64,000 nucleotides of DNA from Yersinia vastinensis (GTDB taxonomy: Bacteria; Pseudomonadota; Gammaproteobacteria; Enterobacterales; Enterobacteriaceae): assembly GCF_902726565.1 (NCBI RefSeq), contig NZ_CACVAF010000005.1:186001-250000 (forward strand). The letters are read 5' to 3'. Of this stretch, positions 48,837 to 57,591 are shown in pieces. Both the position numbers and the translations under genes were made by a program. Position 1 is the stretch's first letter. Every line of letters begins with the position of its first letter. The notes beneath the pieces are model-generated. The model worked only from the letters and a program-made list of their open reading frames with translations. It searched no databases and had not been told where the DNA came from.

Positions 48837-49829
48837 ATGTACGTTATAACCATAGATACAGGGACAACAAATACACGTGTTAGTGTATGGAAAGACAATG
48901 ACATTATTGCCAAGTCTTTCCAACCCGTGGGTGTCCGCGACACGGCAATCAGTGGGAGCAAAAACACGCTAATTAATGGTGTTAAGGTGGCTATTGATGA
49001 CGCCATGAAACAAGCCAACATTACCTATAACGATCCTCTTATTCTGTTGTCATCTGGGATGATCACCTCAAATGTTGGCCTGTATGAATTGGCACACCAA
49101 ATTGCCCCTGCTGGAATTACCGAGCTTGCTCAAGGGATGGTAAAAGTAGACATGCCTGAAGTGGCTGAAAAACCCATTTGGTTTGTCCCCGGCGTGCGGA
49201 ATAATTCGCAATCCGTATCGGTAGAAAACGTTGAAGCCATGGACATCATGCGCGGCGAAGAAACGGAAGTCATTGGCGTTGTTCAATCTATGAATTTGCA
49301 AGGACCTGCGCTGATTATATTGCCGGGTTCACATTCAAAATTCATTCGTATTGATGAGAAAAACCGCATCACTGGTTGTGTCACCACCATTGGCGGAGAG
49401 CTTCTAGATGTTATTACACAAAATACGATTCTAGCCAGTTCACTACAACACGACTTCGCTGACGAAATAGACAGGACAGCTCTCTTACAAGGCAGCCGGA
49501 CTTGCCAAAAAGTCGGCCTTTCCCGGAGTTGTTTTTCAGTTCGTATTCTCGACATGTTTGCGCATCAGTCAAAAAATCAAAAAGCTAATTTTTTATTAGG
49601 TGCTGTGTTATCCAGTGATATTTCCGCTATTAAAAATAGTGATGCGCTGAATATAACGCCCGGTATGACGATTGTCATTGGTGGAAAGAGAATCCTCAAA
49701 GAGGCTTTCAGCACACTGATTAAAGATGATTCATTCTTTACCGGAGAAATACGTGTTATTGATGATAATCCGAAGCCATTATCAGGCCTTGGCATTATAG
49801 CCTTAGCACGATTTAAACAACTTTTGTAA
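48837..49829 (+). CDS. DgoK-family 2-keto-3-deoxy sugar-acid kinase-like protein 2
   Basis: A 330-residue kinase with MYVITIDTGTTNTRVSVWKD, LLSSGMITSNVGLYELAHQ, AMDIMRGEETEVIG and an almost canonical GSHSK at about residue 163. The nucleotide loop near the C-terminus reads PGMTIVIGGKR. It resembles protein 1 in every block, so the pair arose by duplication or repeated gain. It likely phosphorylates a 2-keto-3-deoxy sugar acid that the aldolase encoded at 51275-51928 then splits. The gap before it (151 bases) could hold a promoter. The MFS gene starts 41 bases after it. Confidence 0.85.
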   Translation: MYVITIDTGTTNTRVSVWKDNDIIAKSFQPVGVRDTAISGSKNTLINGVKVAIDDAMKQANITYNDPLILLSSGMITSNVGLYELAHQIAPAGITELAQGMVKVDMPEVAEKPIWFVPGVRNNSQSVSVENVEAMDIMRGEETEVIGVVQSMNLQGPALIILPGSHSKFIRIDEKNRITGCVTTIGGELLDVITQNTILASSLQHDFADEIDRTALLQGSRTCQKVGLSRSCFSVRILDMFAHQSKNQKANFLLGAVLSSDISAIKNSDALNITPGMTIVIGGKRILKEAFSTLIKDDSFFTGEIRVIDDNPKPLSGLGIIALARFKQLL

Positions 49830-49870
49830 TCACTCTATCCTACGAATGAAGTATTAATAGGGCAATCACC

Positions 49871-51184
49871 ATGAATACAACCGTAAAAGCAACGGTAGTT
49901 GCTAATAAAGTCGGAAAGAAAAGATGGTTTGTTGTATTTCTATTATTAGTCGGCGGTATTATTAACTATATAGACCGGGCAAGCTTATCTATCGCTGCAC
50001 CGGATATGATGAAAGACTTGAATTTAACGAATACAGATATAGGTCTGATGGGTTCCGTTTTCGCACTGATTTATGCAATGTGTCAACTTCCCTCAGGCTG
50101 GCTGGTTGATAAACTTGGTCCCAAAAAAGTCTACGGCTGGGCTATTGGATTATGGAGTGGTGCAACCATGCTCACCGGAGCATGTAGCAGTCTGGCAACC
50201 TTGCTTTTTGCTCGTGCGTTATTGGGTGTCACCGAGGCTCCTTGCTGGCCTGGTGCAGCAAAAATAACGGCAACTTGGTTCCCGAAAAAAGAACGCGCAT
50301 TGGCTACCGGCTTCTGGGATGCGGCATCAAAATGGGGCCCTGCAATAGCACCACCTATTTTAGTTGCTATTATTGTTCCTTTCGGCTGGCGCTCTCTCTT
50401 TTATATCGCTGGTGCACTTGGGTTAGTCTTCTTAATTTTCTTCATTTTTCTTTATCATCAACCAGAAAAGCACCCAACGATTACTGAAGAAGAATTAGAT
50501 TATATTAAAGAAGGTGGTGGTGGCACCGCCGTTGGTAACGCGATTGGTGATGATGGTAAGAAAATAACCTGGGGTTCATTATTCAAATATAAATGTGTGT
50601 GGGGAATGATATTAGGCTGGTTCTGTTACGTATGGATGATGAATATTTTCACAACGTTTCTACCACTTTATTTAATGAAAACCCAAAATATTGAACTTAA
50701 ATCATTGGGTATCTACGCCAGTATTCCTTACTTTGGTGGCATTGTTGGTGCTGTAGTCGGGGGATATATTTCAAAATGGTTAATGGACCGCGAAATATTT
50801 AAAGATTCCTTAGTCGCGAAACGCGTCACCATCAGCGTCTCTGCCATATTAGCCGGTATTACTGTGGTCTGTATTCCCTTCGCAACCAGTTTAACTTCGA
50901 CATTAGCATTATTGGTTATTGCGATGGCATTACTTTCTGCACTTTCCGCAACCGGTTGGGCATTACCGGGTGATGTTGCTCCGTCAGCGATGGTCGGTTC
51001 TGTGGGTAGTATTCAGAATTTTGGTGGCTATTTTGCCGGTTCGCTATCACCACTGGTCACCGGGATGATTGCAGATGCTACTGGTTCATACACGCTGGCA
51101 TTTGTTAGTGGCGGTATCATCGCCGGATGTGCGGCTTTGTGCTACTGGTTCCTCGTTACTAAGCCTATCGCGGCAACCCATTAA
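49871..51184 (+). CDS. MFS transporter of the anion:cation symporter type (DgoT-like)
   Basis: A 437-residue 12-TM carrier. Start region RWFVVFLLLVGGIINYIDRA, then SIAAPDMMKDLNLTNTDIGL and the loop GWLVDKLGPKKVYGWAIGLW belong to the group of sugar-acid proton symporters (D-galactonate, glucarate, hexuronate). AGGG lies ahead of the ATG. Its place between sugar-acid kinases and aldolase says it imports the pathway substrate, but which acid is unknown. Confidence 0.88.
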   Translation: MNTTVKATVVANKVGKKRWFVVFLLLVGGIINYIDRASLSIAAPDMMKDLNLTNTDIGLMGSVFALIYAMCQLPSGWLVDKLGPKKVYGWAIGLWSGATMLTGACSSLATLLFARALLGVTEAPCWPGAAKITATWFPKKERALATGFWDAASKWGPAIAPPILVAIIVPFGWRSLFYIAGALGLVFLIFFIFLYHQPEKHPTITEEELDYIKEGGGGTAVGNAIGDDGKKITWGSLFKYKCVWGMILGWFCYVWMMNIFTTFLPLYLMKTQNIELKSLGIYASIPYFGGIVGAVVGGYISKWLMDREIFKDSLVAKRVTISVSAILAGITVVCIPFATSLTSTLALLVIAMALLSALSATGWALPGDVAPSAMVGSVGSIQNFGGYFAGSLSPLVTGMIADATGSYTLAFVSGGIIAGCAALCYWFLVTKPIAATH

Positions 51185-51274
51185 AGAGTGTGAATTTGAT
51201 GACGCCAGTAGATAGCGCAGACGCCTATTCTACTGGTTATTAACGCTATATTTCCCGATGAGAAGGAAAATGCT

Positions 51275-51928
51275 TTGATTAAGCAAAAAGTTATTCAGGC
51301 CATAGAAGATACCGGGATCATCGCGATTGCGCGCCATATTACACCAGAGCAGGTATTGCCGCTGGCACAGGCATTATATGACGGCGGTATTCGAGTGATT
51401 GAAGTCACCTGCAACACGTCTGGGTTCTTACAATGCATTGAAATGTTGTCCACAGAATTTGGCGATAAAATGTATGTGGGCGCCGGGACGGTATTGAATC
51501 CAATCATGGCTCAATTGGTGCTAAATGCCGGAGCCAATTTTGTCTTAGCACCTGATTTTAATCCCGATGTTGTAAAAATAGTTCATGAACATCAGAGGCT
51601 TATGATTCCTGCTGTCGTTACGCCTAGTGAGATGATGCAAGCTTGCCGTATGGGAATTGATCTACTTAAGCTGTTCCCAGCCAATGCCTTAGGTATTGAT
51701 TACCTTAAGGAAATTAGGGGACCACTCGATAACCTCGCCCTGATTGCCGTTGGTGGCGTTACTCTCGCGAATACTGAAAGTTTCGCAAAAGCAGGCGCAT
51801 TTGCGGTAGGTGTCGGTAGCGAACTTATTAATAAGCAAATGATTGCAGACGGGAATTGGCAAGGCTTAACCAAACTTGCTGATAATTTCGTCGCAACATT
51901 TCGCCAAGGCAAATGTATGCCAACCTAA
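51275..51928 (+). CDS. KDPG/KDPGal-type aldolase
   Basis: The 217-residue product starts at a TTG (AGAAGGA about 9 bases ahead); a nearby ATG at 51270 opens only two codons. It has the class I aldolase barrel: IAIARHITPEQVLPLAQALY, catalytic Glu43 in VIEVTCNTSGF, the Schiff-base Lys132 in DLLKLFPANALG, and IPAVVTPSEMMQACRMGIDL. At residue 47 it has Asn where E. coli Eda has Arg49, as also seen in KDPGal aldolase DgoA. It should cleave a 6-phospho-2-keto-3-deoxy sugar acid to pyruvate and glyceraldehyde 3-phosphate. It is the last enzyme gene of the cluster. Confidence 0.88.
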   Translation: MIKQKVIQAIEDTGIIAIARHITPEQVLPLAQALYDGGIRVIEVTCNTSGFLQCIEMLSTEFGDKMYVGAGTVLNPIMAQLVLNAGANFVLAPDFNPDVVKIVHEHQRLMIPAVVTPSEMMQACRMGIDLLKLFPANALGIDYLKEIRGPLDNLALIAVGGVTLANTESFAKAGAFAVGVGSELINKQMIADGNWQGLTKLADNFVATFRQGKCMPT

Positions 51929-51990
51929 TTTTTACAGCAGTACACCACGAAAATAAATCGACGTCCGGCAGCATAACCCTGCCGGGGTTG

Positions 51991-52022
51991 TGATCAAGGC
52001 GCTGATAAAGCGTCCTTTTTTT
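51991..52022 (+). terminator. Terminator of the catabolic operon
   Basis: An imperfect GGCGCT/AGCGTCC stem followed by a T run lies about 65 bases after the aldolase stop codon; a second GC-rich stem (CCGGCAG and CTGCCGG, about 51964-51982) precedes it. Confidence 0.6.
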
Positions 52023-52047
52023 ACGCATTTTGAGGGGGTAGATACGC

Positions 52048-52053
52048 TATAAT
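52048..52053 (+). promoter_or_regulatory. Minus-10 box of the IclR-type gene
   Basis: A perfect TATAAT lies about 25 bases ahead of the regulator's start codon. The -35 box is not clear, which would fit a regulated promoter. Confidence 0.4.
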
Positions 52054-52074
52054 AGTGAAAATTTTTCTAAAGGC

Positions 52075-52878
52075 ATGTCTTCAATGGACAAATTTAACCG
52101 CTCAGTGGGGCGGGCGATTGAGATCCTCGAACTGCTCGCTCACAGTCCAAATGAATTAACCATCACAGAAATTAGTAAAAGTCTGGCTATCCCGAAAAGT
52201 ACTGCGTTCGATATTATCTATACGCTAGTGAATAAGGGGTATCTTGAGGTGGCGGATGAGCGGCTTAAGTCGTTCCGTTTAGGGGTCAAACTTTTCCAGG
52301 TTGGTTCTGGATATCGCGATAAAAAGCCATTCTATGACGTGGCGAAATCCGTTCTCGAGAAGATTACCGCTCAGGTGAATGAAACCTCATTTCTGGCTAT
52401 TGAAAGTGGTGGAATGCTGGTTTATCTGGATAAAGCGGAAAGCGAAAGTTCTGTTCGTACTTCCTGCAAACTGGGATCAAATCGCCCAATGTATTGCACC
52501 GGTTTAGGTAAAGCCCTGCTTTCTGCCTATTCTGATGAGCGTTTGCTTGATATTGTCCGTCGAACCGGTGGCATGCCTCCGATTACCCCCACCACTATCA
52601 CCACCGAAGAGCGCCTTCTTGAAGAGATGAATCAATCGCGTCAGCGGGGTTATGCTATTGACGATCGTGAACACAATATGGATGTCTTTTGTGTAGCAGC
52701 GCCGATATATGACTCACGCAATGCACCTCTGGCGGCAATCAGTGTGGCATGCCTTTCATCAAAAATGGTCGGAAACCCAGAACGGGTAAAAGAGTTAGGA
52801 ACGCTGGTTTCGCAGGCTGCGTTATCCATTTCTCAGAGAATTGGATTCACCGGTGATCGGTTATATAACGTGCGTTAA
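52075..52878 (+). CDS. IclR-family transcriptional regulator
   Basis: A 267-residue regulator (a second ATG three codons on is also possible). The N-terminal winged helix is RSVGRAIEILELLAHSPNEL to ISKSLAIPKSTAFDIIYTLV, and the C-terminal effector domain shows LGSNRPMYCTGLGKALLSAY and AIDDREHNMDVFCVAAPIYD. The family often controls sugar-acid catabolism (for example KdgR). Its place behind the Fe-ADH to aldolase operon suggests it controls that operon. It is followed by a clear terminator and the integrase remnant. Confidence 0.9.
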   Translation: MSSMDKFNRSVGRAIEILELLAHSPNELTITEISKSLAIPKSTAFDIIYTLVNKGYLEVADERLKSFRLGVKLFQVGSGYRDKKPFYDVAKSVLEKITAQVNETSFLAIESGGMLVYLDKAESESSVRTSCKLGSNRPMYCTGLGKALLSAYSDERLLDIVRRTGGMPPITPTTITTEERLLEEMNQSRQRGYAIDDREHNMDVFCVAAPIYDSRNAPLAAISVACLSSKMVGNPERVKELGTLVSQAALSISQRIGFTGDRLYNVR

Positions 52879-52944
52879 TATGGAGGTCGATGATATCGGT
52901 GTGCTACCCAACAAAAGCCGCCATCGCGGTCATTAACTCTTTGA

Positions 52945-52970
52945 AAAGGCATCTATCACGATGCCTTTTT
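52945..52970 (+). terminator. Terminator of the IclR-family gene
   Basis: AAAAGGCATC, a short loop and GATGCCTTTTT form a strong stem with a T run, 66 bases past the stop codon. Confidence 0.88.
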
Positions 52971-52984
52971 GCATTTTGGCCGTT

Positions 52985-53138
52985 ATGCCGTAGTTTCTAA
53001 AGATCTCTAAATATGAATGGCACGACTATGCGGAATACTTACCGTTTTGACCAATAGCATAGAGGCCGGCTCCATCAGCTAGCTTATAGGGTTATCCCGC
53101 GCTTTAGCTGTACGCACCTTAACATCCGTTAGGGGCAT
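52985..53138 (-). pseudogene. Broken P4-family tyrosine integrase (N-terminal remnant)
   Basis: On the minus strand an ATG at 53138 with an ideal AGAAGGAG ahead opens MPLTDVKVRTAKARDN, the typical N-terminus of P4/CP4-57-type integrases. One base then seems deleted; the next frame reads KLADGAGLY, and after a second shift LLVKT, followed by GKY. These pieces in order are the start of the integrase arm-binding domain (usually ARDKPYKLxDGxGLYLLVK). Stop codons follow and the catalytic domain is missing. It begins 124 bases after the selC 3' end on the same strand, the normal place for a tRNA-targeting integrase. Confidence 0.8.
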
Positions 53139-53261
53139 GATTTCTCCTTCTGGGGATAGATTTCAGCAGACACTGCTTGACATCAGGAGAGAAAAAATAC
53201 AAGTTAACCATTGGTTTATATGGATTTTTATTGACTTGAGTTGACGTAAAAAGAGGACTTT

Positions 53262-53356
53262 TGGCGGAAGATCACAGGAGTCGAACCTGCCAAGGACCGC
53301 TGGCGGCCCCATCTGGATTTGAAGTCCAGCCGCCCCACCGGGGACGATGATCTTCC
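53262..53356 (-). tRNA. selC: tRNA-Sec (selenocysteine, anticodon TCA)
   Basis: A 95-base minus-strand gene with encoded CCA. The anticodon stem-loop CTGGACTTCAAATCCAG gives TCA, and the long variable arm and 8-bp acceptor stem (GGAAGATC) are those of tRNA-Sec. Length equals the E. coli gene. It is a known integration site for islands. Confidence 0.97.
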
Positions 53357-53380
53357 ATAGGGAAGAGTGAGTCAGGGGGG

Positions 53381-53386
53381 ATTATA
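53381..53386 (-). promoter_or_regulatory. selC minus-10 box
   Basis: TATAAT on the minus strand lies about 25 bases ahead of the mature tRNA and is followed by a CCCCCC discriminator, typical of stable-RNA promoters. Confidence 0.55.
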
Positions 53387-53483
53387 GCGTTTTTATTGTA
53401 TGGCGCTATCCATTAGATAAACATGATGAATAAAACTGCCCGATAAGGTGGATTGTAGAATCATCACCGTCAGAACCAAGCAG

Positions 53484-54677
53484 CTAATAACTCACTTCGC
53501 CATATTTATCGCGGTGTTCTTTCGGCGTGATCGAATACCCTTTTTTGAAAACCGAATAGAAATATTGCAATGATGGATAGCCACACATCTGTGAAATCTC
53601 ATTGATAGGCAATGATGTTGCAGACAGCAAATTGCGCGCCCTATCCAGTTTTTCTTCATGAATAACACCATGAATAGTCTGCCCTATATCATCTTTAAAG
53701 CGCTTTTCCAGATTTGAGCGCGACATGCCCACCGCATCCAACACCTGTTCGACCTTAATCCCTTTGCAAGCATGATGGCGAATATAATGCATGGCCTGAA
53801 TCACTGCCGGATCGCGTAATGAACGGAAATCCGTGGAACGCCGCCCCATCACTTTGACCGGCGGCACCAGAATACGCTGCAATGGAGGGGCTTCTTGTTG
53901 CTTTTGGCGTTGATTAAGACGCTGATGCAACAACTTAGCCGCTCGATAGCCCATCTGTCGTGTGCCTTGTACTACCGACGAAAGTGCCACTCGCGATAAA
54001 TAACGGGTTAACTCTTCATTATCAATGCCGATAACACTTAACTTCTCCGGTACTGCAATATCCAGATGCTCGCAAACCTGCAATAAATGGCGCGCTCTTG
54101 CATCGGTGACCGCAATGATACCTGTCTGGTGCGGCAACGTTTGTACCCAGTCTGCCAGCCGATTTTGTGTGTATTGCCAATTAGCAGGGGCGGTGGCCAT
54201 TCCCTGATAAACGACCCCCTGATATTGTTCTGCGGCCACTAATTGTCGAAACGCATATTCCCGCTCCTGTGCCCAGCGTTTATCGCTGCTGGCGGGCAGC
54301 CCGTAAAACGCAAAGCGATTTAATCCTTTTTCTTTCAAATGCATAAATGCTGCTTCCACCAAGGCGGCGTTATCTGTCGCAATATAATCTACCGGTGGAT
54401 AATCTTCTATTTGATGGTAAGACCCCCCCACACCAATAATCGGGACATCGACATTCGCCAGTAGCTGCTCTATTTGTCGATCATCAAAATCCGCAATCAC
54501 CCCATCACCCAACCAATCCCTAATGTTATCGATGCGGCAGCGAAAATCCTCTTCAATGAAAATATCCCAGTCACATTGCGAAGCCTGCAAGTACTCGCCA
54601 ACGCCCTCCACCACTTGTCGGTCGTACACTTTGTTGGCATTAAATAATAAGGTTATCCGGTAGCGTTTCTCAAACAT
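53484..54677 (-). CDS. xylR: Xylose operon activator XylR
   Basis: The ATG at 54677 (MFEKRYRITLLFNANKVYDR) with AGGAG 8 bases upstream gives 397 residues; E. coli XylR has 392. A periplasmic-binding-protein-like xylose-sensing domain (about 1-275) is followed by two AraC-type HTH motifs (about 290-395; ACKGIKVEQVLDAVGMSRSN, INEISQMCGYPSLQYFYSVF). It follows xylH on the same strand after 90 bases and activates both xylAB and xylFGH. Confidence 0.94.
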   Translation of the reverse strand: MFEKRYRITLLFNANKVYDRQVVEGVGEYLQASQCDWDIFIEEDFRCRIDNIRDWLGDGVIADFDDRQIEQLLANVDVPIIGVGGSYHQIEDYPPVDYIATDNAALVEAAFMHLKEKGLNRFAFYGLPASSDKRWAQEREYAFRQLVAAEQYQGVVYQGMATAPANWQYTQNRLADWVQTLPHQTGIIAVTDARARHLLQVCEHLDIAVPEKLSVIGIDNEELTRYLSRVALSSVVQGTRQMGYRAAKLLHQRLNQRQKQQEAPPLQRILVPPVKVMGRRSTDFRSLRDPAVIQAMHYIRHHACKGIKVEQVLDAVGMSRSNLEKRFKDDIGQTIHGVIHEEKLDRARNLLSATSLPINEISQMCGYPSLQYFYSVFKKGYSITPKEHRDKYGEVSY

Positions 54678-54767
54678 GGAATAGCTCCTGAAAGGGGTGG
54701 GATAGCAAAACTGAATGCGCAAAGAGACCAAAGCAATATCGCGTTGATCTCTTTGCGATGGGTAAAA

Positions 54768-55952
54768 TTACACCCGGCGTTTTGTGGCGGAATCCATCCA
54801 CACAGCCAGCAGCAAAATTGCACCTTTGACAATGTACTGCCAGAAAGTCGGCACATCTAGCATGCTCATCCCATTGTCGAGAGAAGCCATGATAAATGCC
54901 CCCATCACCGCCCCCGCCACACTGCCGATCCCGCCAGCAAGACTGGTGCCCCCGATGACACAGGCGGCAATCGCATCCAACTCGGCAATATTCCCCGCAG
55001 AAGGTGAACCCGCCCCCAAACGTGAGCTAAGAATCAAACCGGCCATGGCGACCATCAATCCATTGATTGCAAATACCGCCAATTTGGTGCGTTCCACATT
55101 AACCCCAGACAAGCGGGCAGCATCAATATTGCCACCAATGGCATAGATCCGGCGGCCAAAAGCAGTTCGAGTGGCCATAAATATTCCGGCCAACATTAGG
55201 GCAGTAAGAATCAACACCGGAGTAGGTACGCCACGATAATCATTTAATAAATATATGGCACCAAGAACGATAACGGCGGTAATCGATTGGCGGGTGATAT
55301 CCCCTTGCGGAGCTGCAACAGGCAGGCCCAACCGAATACGATGGCTACGCCGACGCCACTGCCAGGCCACAAATAGCATCAGGCCAATGGCACCAATACC
55401 AAATCCTAGGCCATTGGGTAGATAGCTTTGACCAATCTGTGACATGGCATTGCTGGTAGGTGATACCGTGGTGCCATTGGTGATGCCGATTAAGATACCG
55501 CGAAAAGCCAACATCCCCGCGAGGGTGACAATAAACGAGGGGACTTTGCGATAAGCAACCCACCACCCATTCCATGCGCCGAGCACCAACCCCAGCATCA
55601 GTGTGACAACGATGGTCAGCGGTAATGGCCAGCCAAGCCACACATCAAAAATTGCCGCGACACCCCCTAATAACCCCATCATTGAGCCAACGGATAAATC
55701 GATTTCTGCCGAGATAATGACAAAAACCATCCCCACGGCCAAAATTCCGGTAATCGCTGTTTGTCTCAGTAAGTTAGAGATATTTCTGGCGCTGAGATAA
55801 GCCCCTTCAGTGGTGAAAGTAAAAAACAGCATAATAACGGCGATAGCCGCCAACATGACAAAAACTTGCAAATTAAGCGATTTTAGCCGAAATAGTGGCT
55901 TTTTATCGCCATTTTCTGGTGTGTTGATATCCGTTTGATTAGCTTGCGACAT
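54768..55952 (-). CDS. xylH: Xylose ABC transporter permease XylH
   Basis: The ATG at 55952 ([15 protein letters not shown]) with AGGAG 8 bases upstream gives 394 residues (E. coli 393); a GTG three codons earlier is possible. It has about ten TM helices, with [40 protein letters not shown] and [20 protein letters not shown] as family blocks. It overlaps xylG by about 14 bases. Confidence 0.94.
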   Translation of the reverse strand: MSQANQTDINTPENGDKKPLFRLKSLNLQVFVMLAAIAVIMLFFTFTTEGAYLSARNISNLLRQTAITGILAVGMVFVIISAEIDLSVGSMMGLLGGVAAIFDVWLGWPLPLTIVVTLMLGLVLGAWNGWWVAYRKVPSFIVTLAGMLAFRGILIGITNGTTVSPTSNAMSQIGQSYLPNGLGFGIGAIGLMLFVAWQWRRRSHRIRLGLPVAAPQGDITRQSITAVIVLGAIYLLNDYRGVPTPVLILTALMLAGIFMATRTAFGRRIYAIGGNIDAARLSGVNVERTKLAVFAINGLMVAMAGLILSSRLGAGSPSAGNIAELDAIAACVIGGTSLAGGIGSVAGAVMGAFIMASLDNGMSMLDVPTFWQYIVKGAILLLAVWMDSATKRRV

Positions 55953-57471
55953 GGGTTTCACTCCTGAGTGCGGCTTCCATGACCTTTTCTTGAGTCAGGT
56001 TATGGTTAATGAGATCGGCCTTGATGCGCCCTTGGTGCATGACCAGTACGCGATCACTTAATCCCAAGACCTCCGGCAATTCAGAGGAAATCACAATGAC
56101 CGCAATCCCCTGCTGGACCAATTGGTTGATAAGTTTATAAATTTCATACTTTGCACCAATGTCGATACCGCGCGTCGGTTCGTCGAGAATCAAAATGCGC
56201 GGATTTAACAACAGGCACTTTGCAAGAATGGCTTTTTGCTGATTCCCCCCGCTCAGGCGAGCTATCGCCAGTTCCGAAGAAGACGTTTTTACTTTTAAAC
56301 GAGCTAAGGACTGCACAATAGTCGACTGCTCTTTCGCGTCATCCAGCATGCTGAAAGAACCGGTGAAGTCATCTAATGCAGCCAGTGTGATATTGGCCCC
56401 TACCCCCATGACCGGCACGATGCCATCTTTTTTGCGATCTTCCGGCACCATGGCAATGCCCAGTTTCATAGCCTGCTGACAATGGTTAATGGTGACCGCT
56501 TGACCATCAATAAAAATATCGCCCTGCCAGCGACCAGGGTAGACACCAAACAAGCATTGCACTGTTTCTGTCCGGCCAGATCCCACCAATCCAGCCACCC
56601 CCAAAATCTCACCACGCTTCAAGGAGAAAGAAACCTCGTCTACCCGACGGATATGGCGGTTTACCGGGTGCCAGGCGCAGAGATTTTCCACGCGGAGAAT
56701 TTCTTCACCAATATGATGGGCTTCATGTGGATAAAGCTCTTTCAGTTCACGACCAACCATCATGGCAATGATGTCATCTTCAGTCATGGCCGCTGCGGGC
56801 CGAGTGCCAATATGGCGGCCATCACGGATCACGCAGATATCGTCCGATATAGCTTTAACTTCATTTAATTTGTGCGAAATATAGATGCAGGCAATACCGT
56901 GATTACGCAGATCGCGAATAATATCCAGCAAAATAGCCGTTTCGCTTTCTGTTAGAGAGGCCGTCGGTTCATCCAATACCAACAACCGCACTTGTTTATT
57001 TAGCGCTTTCGCAATTTCAACCAACTGTTGCTGCCCCAGCCCCAGTTCACCTACTGGCGTATGCGGGTCTACGACCAATTTCACCTGCGCCAACATCCGT
57101 TGGCAACGCAAATACATGGCATCGTAATCCATAATGCCAAAACGCCCCCATTCGGAACCGAGGAACATGTTTTCCAGCACAGACATTTGTTTCACTAGTG
57201 CCAATTCTTGATGAATTATTGCAATGCCTTTTTGCTCTGTTTCCCGAATGTTTTTGGCCTGAAGCGTTTCACCTGAGAAGATTATTTCGCCTTGATAAGA
57301 ACCCGTAGGGTAAATACCACATAACACTTTCATCAATGTGGACTTTCCGGAGCCATTCTCCCCGCATAAAGATAATACCTGCCCAGCCTCAAGTGTCAGA
57401 CTAATATTATCAACGGCTTTAACAACGCCGAATTGCTTCGTTATTTCTTTCATTTCTAGCAGGTAGGGCAT
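55939..57471 (-). CDS. xylG: Xylose ABC transporter ATP-binding protein XylG
   Basis: A 510-residue double ABC ATPase. Half one: Walker [11 protein letters not shown], signature LGLGQQQ and Walker [13 protein letters not shown]. Half two: the altered Walker [10 protein letters not shown], signature [11 protein letters not shown] and [11 protein letters not shown], as usual for sugar ABC proteins of this class. A 120-base gap with a hairpin separates it from xylF. Confidence 0.95.
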   Translation of the reverse strand: MPYLLEMKEITKQFGVVKAVDNISLTLEAGQVLSLCGENGSGKSTLMKVLCGIYPTGSYQGEIIFSGETLQAKNIRETEQKGIAIIHQELALVKQMSVLENMFLGSEWGRFGIMDYDAMYLRCQRMLAQVKLVVDPHTPVGELGLGQQQLVEIAKALNKQVRLLVLDEPTASLTESETAILLDIIRDLRNHGIACIYISHKLNEVKAISDDICVIRDGRHIGTRPAAAMTEDDIIAMMVGRELKELYPHEAHHIGEEILRVENLCAWHPVNRHIRRVDEVSFSLKRGEILGVAGLVGSGRTETVQCLFGVYPGRWQGDIFIDGQAVTINHCQQAMKLGIAMVPEDRKKDGIVPVMGVGANITLAALDDFTGSFSMLDDAKEQSTIVQSLARLKVKTSSSELAIARLSGGNQQKAILAKCLLLNPRILILDEPTRGIDIGAKYEIYKLINQLVQQGIAVIVISSELPEVLGLSDRVLVMHQGRIKADLINHNLTQEKVMEAALRSETHVAS

Positions 57472-57499
57472 AATTCCCCCATATAACCTTCATCCTCGA

Positions 57500-57523
57500 A
57501 GTTGCAGGGTGTTAACTGCAACT
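57500..57523 (-). promoter_or_regulatory. Hairpin between xylF and xylG
   Basis: AGTTGCAG and CTGCAACT form an 8-bp stem with an 8-base loop and no T run. It lies in the xylF-xylG gap and may protect the binding-protein mRNA, giving more XylF than XylG. Confidence 0.55.
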
Positions 57524-57591
57524 CCAAGAACTTTGGCATATATGAAATAACAGCTAATTTAATCACCGGATAAAAACTAGCGGTAAGTTAA

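Larger units (their letters stand above)
52879..53261. other. Gap between the IclR gene and selC
   Basis: 383 bases without an intact gene. It carries the IclR-gene terminator and a decayed integrase fragment, both listed separately. I saw no repeat of the selC 3' end on the left side of this gap. Confidence 0.6.

Noticed and set aside
53262-53300. A second copy of the selC 3' end as attachment repeat in the window
   Set aside because: None was seen by eye to the left of selC, so no island boundary can be drawn.
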